From Acidobacteriota bacterium (lineage in GTDB: Bacteria; Acidobacteriota; Vicinamibacteria; Vicinamibacterales; CAVVIG01): 32,955 bases of DNA. Position numbers and translations under genes: made by a program. Positions within the stretch are counted from its first letter, which is position 1, and each line of letters opens with the position of its first letter. Location of the stretch: contig JAOBWF010000313.1 of the NCBI GenBank assembly GCA_025463215.1, forward strand, positions 1 to 32,955, written 5' to 3'. Positions 24,641-32,955 of the stretch are shown here, piece by piece. The notes under the pieces were generated by a model that searched no databases, had not been told where the DNA came from, and saw nothing but the letters and a program-made list of their open reading frames with translations.

Positions 24641-27600
24641 CTACTGCGGCGAGGATGCCTTCGGCGGCTCGGGCTTCAGTGGCTCGGCCTTGATCGGCTC
24701 CAGCTTCAACCGCTGCAGGAGCTGGTTGACCGGCGGCATCCGGCCCTTGACGTTGGTATCGAGCTTCCCGAGCTGCTCGTCGAGCCGGTTCGACAGCGTG
24801 CGGAACACCGAGTACGCCTGCTCGGTCGGGCGCACGTCGGCGCTCTCGATCACGCCCTGGAGCGCAGCAATCTTGTTGTTCAACTTGATCGGGAAGTTCA
24901 GCGGATCCTGGCTGCTCTGCAGCTTGACCTGGTAGATCTCGGCTTCGATCGCGCTCAACTGCGACGCGAAGTCGTCGAGCGCCCTGGCCACCGCCGCCGA
25001 CTTCGCATCGAGCTTGCTCTTGCGATCCTCGATCTGCTGCTTGATGCCGCGCACGAGCAGCACCGCCTCGTTGGCCTGGCTCGCCCTGTCGCGCACCTTG
25101 ATCGCGAGATCGAACTCCTCGCGCAAATCCTGGTCGGTGACGTCCTTCAACACGTGCGGCTCGCGCCTGACCGCGAACGGCTGCGTCTCGGTCTGGCCGT
25201 CGACGGTCACCCGCACCTGGTACGCGCCCGGCGCCGCCAGCGGACCGCGCGAGTTGGCCGCCCACATGATCAAGCCGGGAAAATCGGTCGCGCCCGGATA
25301 GCGCAGATCCCACGTCAGCCGGTTCAGCCCCGCCGCGACCGGCGGATGCGGTTCAGGCGGACGCCGCGGACCTTCGTCCGCCCCTTCGGCCGGCGGTTTG
25401 CGTTCGGCATCGGCGGGCGTGCCGGTGAAGGCGCGAATCACTTTGCCGTCGGCGTCGAGGAACTCCATCGTGACGTTCTGCGCCGCCTGCTTCAGGTAGT
25501 AGTCGACCGCCACGTTGCGATCGAGCCCGCGCAGCGCATCGTCCGGTTTGTAGAGATGGAAGGTGCTGGTCGTCTGGATGCCGCCCTGCCGCAGCGGCGC
25601 GATGTGATCCATGACGTAGAAGCCGCGGCCGTGGGTTGCGATGACGAGGTCGCGATCCTCGACCGCAATGTCGTGAACCGGCGTGTCGGGCAGGTTCTGC
25701 CGCAGCGACTCCCACTTCGCCCCGTCGTCGAACGAGATGTAGATGCCGTGCTCGGTGCCGAGATACAGCAGCTTCGGCACCTTGACGTCTTCGCGGATCG
25801 CGCGCGCGAAGTCGGCCGCGCCGACACCGCTGGTGATCGCCGTCCACGTGTCGCCGTAGTCATCGGTACGGAACACATACGGCTTGAAGTCATCCTGCTG
25901 ATAACGGTTGGCGGCGACGTACGCCGTACCGGCGCGATGGGGCGACGCTTCGATCAGGCTGATGCGGGCAAAGTCACCCAGCGCCTTCGGCGTCACGTTC
26001 TTCCAGCTGGTGCCGCCGTTGCGCGTGACCTGCACATAGCCATCGTCCGAGCCGGACCAGATGACGCTGGCATCCTTCGCCGACGGCGCGATCGAGAACA
26101 CCGTCGCGTAGGTCTCGACGCCGGTGTTGTCCTTGGTAATCGGTCCGCCCGACGGCCCCATGGTCTTGGGATCGTGGCGCGTGAGGTCCGGGCTGATGCG
26201 CTCCCAGCTCTGGCCTTCGTTCGTCGACTTCCAGACGTGCTGCGAGCCGACGTAGATGATCTTCGGGTCGGTCGGCGCCATCACGATCGGGAACGTCCAC
26301 TGGAAGCGCTCCGCGATGTCGACCGATCCATAGCCCATCGGATTGTCGGGGTAGGGGTTGACCTCGCGCTCCTGTCCGGTGCGGCGATCCAGCCGCGTGA
26401 TCAGGCCGCCGTAGCTGCCGGCATAAAAGATGTCGGGGGTGCGCGGATCGCTGGCGATGTAGCCGCTCTCGCCGCCGCCCACCGAGTAGAACACCTGATC
26501 GGCGCCGCCGCCCGAGCCGCCGGGGCCGCCCTGCGCCGGTGCGCTCGAGACGCACGCGGTGCTGTTGTCCTGCTGCGCGCCGCAGATGTGATACGGCACG
26601 TGCTTGGTCGTGATCACGTGATAAAACTGCGCCGTCGGCATCGGCTCCGGCGTCCACGTCTCGCCGCCGTTGATCGAGATCGTGCCGCCGCCGTCGTTCG
26701 CCTCGATCATCCGGTTCGAGTCGTTCGACGCGATCCACATGTCGTGGTTGTCGCCATGCGGTACGTTGCTCGACTTCCACGTCTTGCCGGCGTCGGTCGA
26801 CTTGTAGACATTGACGTTGAGGCCCCACACCGTGTCCTTGACCTTGGGATCGGCGTAGACGCGTGAGTAGTAGAACGCGCGCTGGCGCAGGTTCCGGTTC
26901 TCGGTGACCTTCGTCCACGTCGCGCCCGCGTCGTCGGACATGAAGAAGCCGCCGTCCTCCGCCTCGATCTGGGCGTAGAGGCGGTTGGAGTCGGCGCCGG
27001 ATACCGAGAAGCCGATCTTGCCGAGCGTCGCCTTCGGCAGCCCCGGGTTGCGGGAAATTTCGGTCCAGTGATCGCCGCCGTCGGTCGTCTTGAAGATGCC
27101 GCTCCCGGGACCGCCGCTCGACATCTCGAAGGCGTTGCGATACGCCTCCCAGAGCGCCGCGTAGATCACCTGCGGGTTCTTCGGATCGATCACGAGCTCG
27201 TTGGCGCCGGTCTTGTCGTCGCGGAAGAGGATCTTCTCCCAGCTCTTGCCGCCGTCCTTCGAGCGATACACGCCGCGGTCCGGGTTCGGCGCCGCGTGGT
27301 GGCCGAACGCCGCGACATACACGAGATCGGGATTGGTGGGATGGACGCGGATCTTGGCGATCACCTGGGTTTCGGCCAGACCGATGTGCGACCACGTCTT
27401 GCCCGCGTCGATCGACTTGTAGGCGCCGCCGCCCTGGATGATGTTGCCGCGGATGTCTGACTCGCCGGTGCCGATGTAGAGGATGTCAGGGTTCGACGCC
27501 GCGACCGCCACCGCGCCGACCGACGAGTGGTTGATCAGGCCGTCGGTGACCGGCTTCCACGAGATGCCGGAGTCGGTCGTTTTCCATAGGCCGCCGCCGG

Positions 27601-27820
27601 TGGCGCCCATGTAGTACTCGTACGGCCGCGCATCGCTGCCCGCGACCGCGATCGAGCGGCCGCCGCGCGGCGGACCGAGGCTGCGCCAGCGCAGCGCACC
27701 GAACGGACCGGCGCTCGCCGGCTGGGCGCCGCCTCCGCCGCGCTGGGCGATCGCGACCGCCGGCACCACGAGCAGCAAACAGACGACCGCATATTTCGAG
27801 AGTCGAGACATGCGCGTCAT
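24641..27820 (-). CDS. Large secreted BNR/sortilin-like repeat protein
   Basis: A 1059-residue exported protein. A signal peptide follows the first or second methionine ('YAVVCLLLVVPAVAIA'). The body has at least eleven Asp-box (SxDxGxTW) hairpins, for example 'TTDSGISWKPV', 'SIDAGKTWSHI', 'SKDGGKSWEKI', 'SDDAGATWTKV' and 'TDDYGDTWTAI', giving one or two beta-propellers like sortilin/VPS10 or sialidase-type folds. After about residue 760 come an immunoglobulin-like strand region ('NRLTWDLRYPGATDFPG') and a helical coiled region. Such proteins are often labelled glycosyl hydrolase, but no sialidase catalytic arginine triad is evident, so a binding or scaffold role is as likely. It starts four bases after the GT39 stop. 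Confidence 0.85.
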   Translation of the reverse strand: MTRMSRLSKYAVVCLLLVVPAVAIAQRGGGGAQPASAGPFGALRWRSLGPPRGGRSIAVAGSDARPYEYYMGATGGGLWKTTDSGISWKPVTDGLINHSSVGAVAVAASNPDILYIGTGESDIRGNIIQGGGAYKSIDAGKTWSHIGLAETQVIAKIRVHPTNPDLVYVAAFGHHAAPNPDRGVYRSKDGGKSWEKILFRDDKTGANELVIDPKNPQVIYAALWEAYRNAFEMSSGGPGSGIFKTTDGGDHWTEISRNPGLPKATLGKIGFSVSGADSNRLYAQIEAEDGGFFMSDDAGATWTKVTENRNLRQRAFYYSRVYADPKVKDTVWGLNVNVYKSTDAGKTWKSSNVPHGDNHDMWIASNDSNRMIEANDGGGTISINGGETWTPEPMPTAQFYHVITTKHVPYHICGAQQDNSTACVSSAPAQGGPGGSGGGADQVFYSVGGGESGYIASDPRTPDIFYAGSYGGLITRLDRRTGQEREVNPYPDNPMGYGSVDIAERFQWTFPIVMAPTDPKIIYVGSQHVWKSTNEGQSWERISPDLTRHDPKTMGPSGGPITKDNTGVETYATVFSIAPSAKDASVIWSGSDDGYVQVTRNGGTSWKNVTPKALGDFARISLIEASPHRAGTAYVAANRYQQDDFKPYVFRTDDYGDTWTAITSGVGAADFARAIREDVKVPKLLYLGTEHGIYISFDDGAKWESLRQNLPDTPVHDIAVEDRDLVIATHGRGFYVMDHIAPLRQGGIQTTSTFHLYKPDDALRGLDRNVAVDYYLKQAAQNVTMEFLDADGKVIRAFTGTPADAERKPPAEGADEGPRRPPEPHPPVAAGLNRLTWDLRYPGATDFPGLIMWAANSRGPLAAPGAYQVRVTVDGQTETQPFAVRREPHVLKDVTDQDLREEFDLAIKVRDRASQANEAVLLVRGIKQQIEDRKSKLDAKSAAVARALDDFASQLSAIEAEIYQVKLQSSQDPLNFPIKLNNKIAALQGVIESADVRPTEQAYSVFRTLSNRLDEQLGKLDTNVKGRMPPVNQLLQRLKLEPIKAEPLKPEPPKASSPQ

Positions 27821-27824
27821 TCTA

Positions 27825-29483
27825 CTACCGTCGACTGGAGACGACGATGAACCGGACCATCGGTGGCGCGGTGCGCCAGAGCGCGCGACCCGACGTCGCC
27901 GACATGCCTTGGCGTTCGTACACGATCGTCAGCGGCAGGCCGCGCGCGACGAGTTCGTCGTACTCGCTGCCCTTCATGACGCAGTAGAACGGCTGGGGCG
28001 CGCCAAAGAACGCGGCCGCCTGTGCGTGGTCCTCGAGGAACTCGACGTGCCGACCGACGTAAAACCGGTAGGCTGGATTCCACCGGTTCAACCGATAGCT
28101 CGCAACCCGGTCGCCGTCCTGGGCGCGGGCGGCAACCCACTGCGCGACGTCGGGCACGACCTTGCGCTGCTCGAGGACCGGGAGCACGAACAGGATCAGG
28201 CCAGCATAGGTCACCACGAACGCCGCGGTGACGAGCCACGGCACACGCGGCGGTTTGGCGCGCCGGAACACGGTGCCGACGACGATGACCGCGCCGGTGA
28301 CCAGCAGCGCAGCCGGCACGACGAGTGCCCCGATCGGCAGAGCCAGGCGGACCCGCAGGAAATACCAGCACGCGCCTCCGATGACGATCAGCAATGGTCC
28401 GATGAGGTAGAACCCGACGCGCGACGCGCGATAGCGGGTCGCGGCTGGATCCGCCCGCAGGTCGGACCAGGCTCGCGCGATCAGCAGGCACAACGCCGGC
28501 GCCGCCGGGAACACATAGTGATCGAGCTTGAAGGTGGACAGCGTGAAGAATCCGACGATCGTCGCCGTCCATCCCCAGAGGACGATCTGAAGATCGTCGA
28601 GCCGCTCGCCGCGCAGCAGCGCGCGCGCATCGTCGATCAGCCGTCCGACCACCAGGCCGGTCCACGGCAGGAGCGCGAACGCGAGGATCTGCACGTAGAA
28701 CCCGAACCCCGGCTGGTGCGCGAAGCGGCTGGCCGTGAACAAGCGGAAGTTTTCGTCGAGGACGTACCCGTTGACGAATCCGTCGCCGAATCGGACGTAC
28801 ATGTAGACGAACCACCACGACGATAGCGCGGCGATCAGCACGAGTCCGGCGACCCACCGCAGGCCGAGCAGGCGGCGGCGCAAGCCGGCTGACACGAGCA
28901 TCAGCAGCCCCATGGTGAGACCACAGAGCACCAGGGCGATCGGCCCCTTCGTCTGGACGCCGAAGGCGATCGCGATGTAGCCGATCCACTGCAACCGCGG
29001 CCGATCGCGCAGCACGGCCACCGCGAGGCAGGCCGCCCCGCCGAACATGAACATGGTGAACACGGTATCGAGGATGGCGTAGCGGGCCAGGCCGAACAGC
29101 GCGGGGCAGCCGGCCAGGATCAAGGCGGCGACAACACCGGTCTCCCACGACATCATGACCGCGCCGAACCACGCCGTAATCGCCACCAGCGCCAGCGCGG
29201 CAAGGGCGGGCACCAAGCGGGCGCCGAGCTCGGGGTCGCTGACGAGGCGCATCGTCACCCCCTGCAGCTGGTGGAACAGGACCGGCTTATCGAAAAACGG
29301 CTGCTCATTGTAAAAAGTTGCCGCCCAGTCCGACGTCGCGATCATTTCGCGCGTCGTTTCGGCATAATGCGCTTCATCGGGATCCCAGAAAGTGGGGGCA
29401 CCAAGGCGCCAGAAAAGGGCGACGAACACAAGGACGGTTGCGACAGTGGCGACGGCCGCGTCGTGCGCGGAAACCTTTGGCAT
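27825..29483 (-). CDS. GT39-type membrane glycosyltransferase (ArnT/PMT-like)
   Basis: A polytopic transferase of about 552 residues that probably moves a sugar from a polyprenyl-phosphate carrier to a lipid or protein on the outer face of the inner membrane. The first loop has the acidic motif 'FWDPDEAHYAETTREM', matching the DE pair of the family, and 'NEQPFFDKPVLFHQLQ' follows. About ten to twelve hydrophobic helices are seen, with a small soluble C-terminal domain. The frame is open to 29654, but that part overlaps the divergent regulator, so I start at the ATG at 29483 ('MPKVSAHDAAV'). It is the first gene of the minus operon. Acceptor unknown. Confidence 0.85.
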   Translation of the reverse strand: MPKVSAHDAAVATVATVLVFVALFWRLGAPTFWDPDEAHYAETTREMIATSDWAATFYNEQPFFDKPVLFHQLQGVTMRLVSDPELGARLVPALAALALVAITAWFGAVMMSWETGVVAALILAGCPALFGLARYAILDTVFTMFMFGGAACLAVAVLRDRPRLQWIGYIAIAFGVQTKGPIALVLCGLTMGLLMLVSAGLRRRLLGLRWVAGLVLIAALSSWWFVYMYVRFGDGFVNGYVLDENFRLFTASRFAHQPGFGFYVQILAFALLPWTGLVVGRLIDDARALLRGERLDDLQIVLWGWTATIVGFFTLSTFKLDHYVFPAAPALCLLIARAWSDLRADPAATRYRASRVGFYLIGPLLIVIGGACWYFLRVRLALPIGALVVPAALLVTGAVIVVGTVFRRAKPPRVPWLVTAAFVVTYAGLILFVLPVLEQRKVVPDVAQWVAARAQDGDRVASYRLNRWNPAYRFYVGRHVEFLEDHAQAAAFFGAPQPFYCVMKGSEYDELVARGLPLTIVYERQGMSATSGRALWRTAPPMVRFIVVSSRR

Positions 29484-29543
29484 CTGGAAAGGTCGAAGCG
29501 ATACAGTTGTGGAGCGCGCCGAAGAGCTTAACAATTCTTGACC

Positions 29544-29951
29544 ATGATGGACAGCGCCGATTCGCCCGCCGACAATCGCCGTACCACCGCGCCGAGCCAG
29601 TGCCCCGTCCTCATCGTCGAGGACGATGACGACCTGCGGGAAATGATGGCGCACATGCTGACGATCGAAGGGTTCGACGCGGCGACCGTCGCCAATGGAC
29701 GCGAAGCACTCGAATATCTGCTCTCCTCAATCACCCCGCATGTCATCCTGCTCGACCTGATGATGCCGGTCATGGACGGGTGGGAATTCCGCCGCCAGCA
29801 GAAGGCGCACCCCGACCTCGCGGGTGTGCCGGTGATCGTGTTGTCCGCGCTCGACCAGGGGCGGGCCGCGAATGTCGATGCCGCTGCCTTCCTGAAGAAA
29901 CCGCTCGATTTCGATCGTCTGCTCGAGCTGGTCCGCGAGCACTGCCGCTGA
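29544..29951 (+). CDS. Single-domain (CheY-like) response regulator
   Basis: About 135 residues, a receiver only with no output domain. 'VLIVEDDDDLREMM' holds the acidic pocket, the phosphoacceptor is the Asp in 'VILLDLMMPVMDGWE' (D71 from the ATG at 29544), and 'FLKKPLDFDRLL' has the conserved lysine. The frame also allows a TTG at 29538. It is divergent from the GT39 operon across a 60-bp gap and lies 36 bp before the AsmA-like gene, possibly in one transcript. The partner kinase is unknown. Confidence 0.92.
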   Translation: MMDSADSPADNRRTTAPSQCPVLIVEDDDDLREMMAHMLTIEGFDAATVANGREALEYLLSSITPHVILLDLMMPVMDGWEFRRQQKAHPDLAGVPVIVLSALDQGRAANVDAAAFLKKPLDFDRLLELVREHCR

Positions 29952-29987
29952 GCCGGACCGGCACGCCGGTTGATACACTGAGCTCAG

Positions 29988-32955
29988 GTGCCGCGATTGC
30001 GACGACTTCGGTCCATTTCCGCAACGCTGGCGAAAGCGGCTGTCGGCCTCATCGCGCTCGTCCTCGCGATCACCGTGCTGGCGCTGACGGTCGTCGAAAC
30101 CAGCTGGGCGAAAAACCGCCTACGTGATCTGATTGTCCGCCAGGCGAACCAGTTCCTCACCGCGACGCTGAGCATCGGCCGGCTGGAAGGATCCCTGTTC
30201 CGCGGACTGCAGCTCGGCGACATCTCGCTCGGCCGCGACGGCCGCACGCTGATCCACATCGACGAGATCGCCCTCACCTACAGCGTCCGCGAACTGGTCC
30301 AGCAAGGCGTCGTCATCCGCAGCGTCCGCCTGACCCGCCCGACCGTCGTCGGCGCGAAGATGGCCGACGGCCGGTGGGATCTCGGCGCCCTGGTCAAGCG
30401 CGAGTCGAAGGAACAGGATCGCAGCGGCCCGAACCGGGCGATTCAGATCCAGTCGATCGAGGTGATCGACGGTCACATCTCGCTGCAGGATCCGCTCGAC
30501 TTCGGGCCGGCGCACGTGCCGACCGATTTTCAGCAGCTGAACGCGCAGTTCGCGTTCGCCTACTTCCCCGTCCGGTGGACGCTCGACTTCGCGCGCGTCT
30601 CGTGGATCGGCCACGCGCCGGATCTGTCCGTCAGCCCGCTCAGCGGGGTCTTCGGCCGCGGCCCGAACGGCTGGTTCTTCGAGCGGTTCTCGGTGCAGAC
30701 CGCCCGCTCCGCCTACACGCTCGACGGCACCATCGACACCGCGATGAAACCGACCCGATTGAACCTGCAGGTGCGGGCCGCGCGCTTCGCGTTCCAGGAA
30801 TGGGCCGGCGTGATTCGCGGCTTGAAGAACATCGCGATCGACGCCTCGTTCGAGACCTCGCTGAAGGGGCCGGTGACCGCCCTGGTCACCGACCTGCGGC
30901 TCTCGGGTACCGGCGGCGGCGTCAAGGGTCAGCTGACGCTGGACACGTCGGTCCCCGGCTGGCATGGAACCGGGGGCGTCGACGTCGATCGCCTGAACCT
31001 GGCGCACTGGCTGAATCGGGCGGACCGGCCGTCGGAGATCACCGGCCACGTGACGTTCGATCTGGCGCTCGAGCTGGGCCGGCGCTTCCCGCGCGGCATG
31101 TACGCCTTCCAGGGGCCGCACGCGATGTACATGGACTACGCCGCCGACAACGTCCGGGCGCACGGCCAACTCACCGACACGCAGGTCCTGATCGCCGAGA
31201 TGACCGCGACCGCGTACGGCGCCGCGGTGACGGCGCACCAGTCGGCCATCGGCATCGACGCGCCGTTCCCGTTTCACTTCCAGGGACGGACAGCGGGGAT
31301 CGATTTGCGCCGCGTGCCCGCCACCGTGCCGGTGCCGCGGGTCGAGAGTCTGCTGACGTTCGACTACGACGTGACCGGCCGTTTCTCGGAGCCGTTCATC
31401 GCCGGTCGCGCGGCCTTCGCACCGTCCGAGTTCCTCGGCGCCCGCATCGGCGACGGGACGGTCGGGTCGATCGATACCCAGCAGAAGCCGGTGCACTATT
31501 CCGGCGACGGCCCGATCGACGGCATCAACCTGCGCCGATTCGGCGAAGGGCTCGACGTCGCCTGGCTCCAGCAGCCGCGCTATGCCGGCACGATCTCCGG
31601 TCACTTCAACGTCGAGGGCTCGGGCTCGTCGGCGGCGACGCTGACGCTCACCGGCGGCGGACGGCTGACGCGCGGCGATCTGTTCAATGGCGCCCTGTCG
31701 GACGCCGACGTCACGATCGCGATTGCCGGCGGCACGCTGCGGGCGTCGTACGACGGGCGTCTGGCGCGGATCGACCCGTCGATCCCGTTCGCTGATCCGC
31801 GCCTCGAATCGGCCTTGACCGGGCACGGCGCGGTGACCGCGACGGTCCGCGACCTGCTCACGCGCACGGTCACGCTGGCCGACTACGACGTCGCCGGCAC
31901 GCTGACGCTCGGTCCGTCGCGCATCCGCGATCTGCGGCTGGACGAGGCGGCGATGACCGGCACATTGCGCGACTCGACGCTGGCGGTCGCCGCGCTCGAC
32001 CTGCACGGCCCGGCGATCGAGGCACAGGGCAACGGCCGGGTCGGCTTCACCGACGACATGACCGCCGATTTCAACTACGACGTCACCCGCGCCGATCTCG
32101 CGCAGCTGCAATGGCTCACGGGGCAGACCGCGGCGGGCACGATCGCGACGAAAGGGCGGATCGACGGCCCATGGTCGCTGCTGCATGCGGCCGGCGACGG
32201 GTCGATCCGGCAGCTCGACGCCTTCGGCGTCCAGGCGGTGACGATGACCGGCCAGTACGACGCGACCGTGCCCTCGGGGGACGCCGCGCGCGCCACCGCG
32301 CGCGTGACCGGCCGCGGCGAGTTCCTCAACGGCCTCGGCCAGTCACTGGAGGAGGCCTCGGGGACGGTCACCTACGACGCGCAGCGCGTCGGTTTCGACG
32401 TCGCGCTCAAACAGCACGCGGGGCGCGAGGGACGGCTGACTGGTACCGCCGCGCTGAGGCTCGACCAGCGCGAGGCTTCGCTCCTCGACCTGACGGTGAC
32501 CCTCGGCCGCCTGCCATGGCGGCTGGTGGCTGCCGCCACCCCGCCGACCGTGTCGTGGAGCGACGAGCAAATCGCGGTCACTCCGATCACGTTCACCGCG
32601 GGCACCGACGACGAGCGCTTGGGGATTGCCGGCACCTGGCGGCGCGACGGCGCCGGCGCGCTGCACGTCACCGCGACCCATCTCTTCCTCGACACGCTCC
32701 AGGGCGCGTTCGAGCGGCCGACGCGTTATGGAGGCCTCGTCGATCTGGATGCGACGATCCGCGGCACGCGCGACCAGCCGGAGGCGGCCGGCACGCTGAC
32801 GATCGCCAACGGCCGCGTCGAGCGCGTCAGCTATCAGCAGCTGCAGGCGACGTTCACCTACCGCCGCCAGATGTTCGCGATCGACGCCCGGCTCGACCAG
32901 GCACCCGGCGTCTGGGTCACCGCCGTCGGTACCGTGCCGCTCGGCCTGATGAGCA
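29988..32955 (+). CDS. AsmA/TamB-like envelope protein (partial, runs off right edge)
   Basis: A long frame that stays open for 989 codons to the window edge, so the C terminus is missing. The GTG at 29988 gives a basic N terminus and one membrane helix ('AAVGLIALVLAITVLALTVV', about residues 18-37). Then comes the typical start of AsmA/TamB proteins, 'LTATLSIGRLEGSLFRGLQL', followed by repeated beta-strand segments such as 'IQSIEVIDGHISLQDPL' and 'ITGHVTFDLALELG', expected to form a long periplasmic groove. These proteins are linked to lipid transport or outer-membrane protein assembly. No start other than this GTG gives a clean anchor. Confidence 0.85.
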   Translation, partial: MPRLRRLRSISATLAKAAVGLIALVLAITVLALTVVETSWAKNRLRDLIVRQANQFLTATLSIGRLEGSLFRGLQLGDISLGRDGRTLIHIDEIALTYSVRELVQQGVVIRSVRLTRPTVVGAKMADGRWDLGALVKRESKEQDRSGPNRAIQIQSIEVIDGHISLQDPLDFGPAHVPTDFQQLNAQFAFAYFPVRWTLDFARVSWIGHAPDLSVSPLSGVFGRGPNGWFFERFSVQTARSAYTLDGTIDTAMKPTRLNLQVRAARFAFQEWAGVIRGLKNIAIDASFETSLKGPVTALVTDLRLSGTGGGVKGQLTLDTSVPGWHGTGGVDVDRLNLAHWLNRADRPSEITGHVTFDLALELGRRFPRGMYAFQGPHAMYMDYAADNVRAHGQLTDTQVLIAEMTATAYGAAVTAHQSAIGIDAPFPFHFQGRTAGIDLRRVPATVPVPRVESLLTFDYDVTGRFSEPFIAGRAAFAPSEFLGARIGDGTVGSIDTQQKPVHYSGDGPIDGINLRRFGEGLDVAWLQQPRYAGTISGHFNVEGSGSSAATLTLTGGGRLTRGDLFNGALSDADVTIAIAGGTLRASYDGRLARIDPSIPFADPRLESALTGHGAVTATVRDLLTRTVTLADYDVAGTLTLGPSRIRDLRLDEAAMTGTLRDSTLAVAALDLHGPAIEAQGNGRVGFTDDMTADFNYDVTRADLAQLQWLTGQTAAGTIATKGRIDGPWSLLHAAGDGSIRQLDAFGVQAVTMTGQYDATVPSGDAARATARVTGRGEFLNGLGQSLEEASGTVTYDAQRVGFDVALKQHAGREGRLTGTAALRLDQREASLLDLTVTLGRLPWRLVAAATPPTVSWSDEQIAVTPITFTAGTDDERLGIAGTWRRDGAGALHVTATHLFLDTLQGAFERPTRYGGLVDLDATIRGTRDQPEAAGTLTIANGRVERVSYQQLQATFTYRRQMFAIDARLDQAPGVWVTAVGTVPLGLMS

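Noticed and set aside
24623..26866. 747-codon plus-strand frame opposite the BNR protein
   Set aside because: Arginine/valine/aspartate-rich shadow with no recognisable motif.
29952..29987. ACCGGC/GCCGGT inverted pair between the response regulator and the AsmA-like gene
   Set aside because: The loop would be only two bases and no T-run follows, so neither terminator nor operator is supported.
30120..32186. 688-codon minus-strand frame opposite the AsmA-like gene
   Set aside because: Same shadow composition, and the plus frame has a membrane anchor and AsmA-type sequence.

Overview
This is a GC-rich bacterial window with about 20 protein genes, one tRNA, one gene remnant and several repeats. 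Signals from different phyla seem to meet in it. The left part (about 1-7.7 kb: a GNAT/ATP-grasp pair, a NarX/NarL-type two-component system, a PocR-domain AraC regulator and mutS) reads to me like an Opitutaceae-type verrucomicrobium. From about 9 kb to the end it reads like a Vicinamibacteria-type acidobacterium. The right-hand evidence is short 'VVQAFRPA / GLKACTT' repeats embedded in coding sequence, a BNR/sortilin-like repeat protein, a large peptidase-propeller-barrel protein and a subtilase with WGD repeats. The assignment rests on family recollection, not on a search. If right, the contig is either chimeric, with a join in or just after the conserved mutS gene, or carries a large transferred segment.

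Layout, left block. A Pat-like GNAT acetyltransferase (-) lies beside a divergent, reduced ATP-grasp protein (+). A 141-bp element with 22-bp perfect terminal inverted repeats sits exactly between the ATP-grasp gene and the convergent two-component operon, and supplies both stop codons. The PAS histidine kinase and NarL-type regulator overlap by ATGA. Divergent from them is a PocR/AraC regulator. Its ~75-bp upstream region is nearly the same, without internal gaps until just before the ATG, as that of the GNAT gene. mutS follows and overlaps an AmpG-like transporter.

Layout, right block, plus strand. A secreted/outer-membrane metallopeptidase fusion is followed by a compact three-gene polyamine operon: a deoxyhypusine-synthase-like enzyme, N-carbamoylputrescine amidase and agmatine deiminase. 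The last two turn agmatine into putrescine, and the first could join putrescine into homospermidine.

Minus strand from 15.1 kb: a TPR membrane protein, tRNA-Arg(CCU), a sensor kinase facing a frameshifted MEDS-domain remnant, a second acetyltransferase, an HD-GYP c-di-GMP phosphodiesterase and a subtilisin-like protease. A 14-bp perfect palindrome and a plausible promoter lie upstream of the protease. Next comes a tight minus-strand operon in the order of transcription GT39 glycosyltransferase, BNR protein, acylphosphatase, adenine phosphoribosyltransferase and a small membrane protein. Divergent from it, a single-domain response regulator is followed by an AsmA/TamB-like protein that runs off the right edge.
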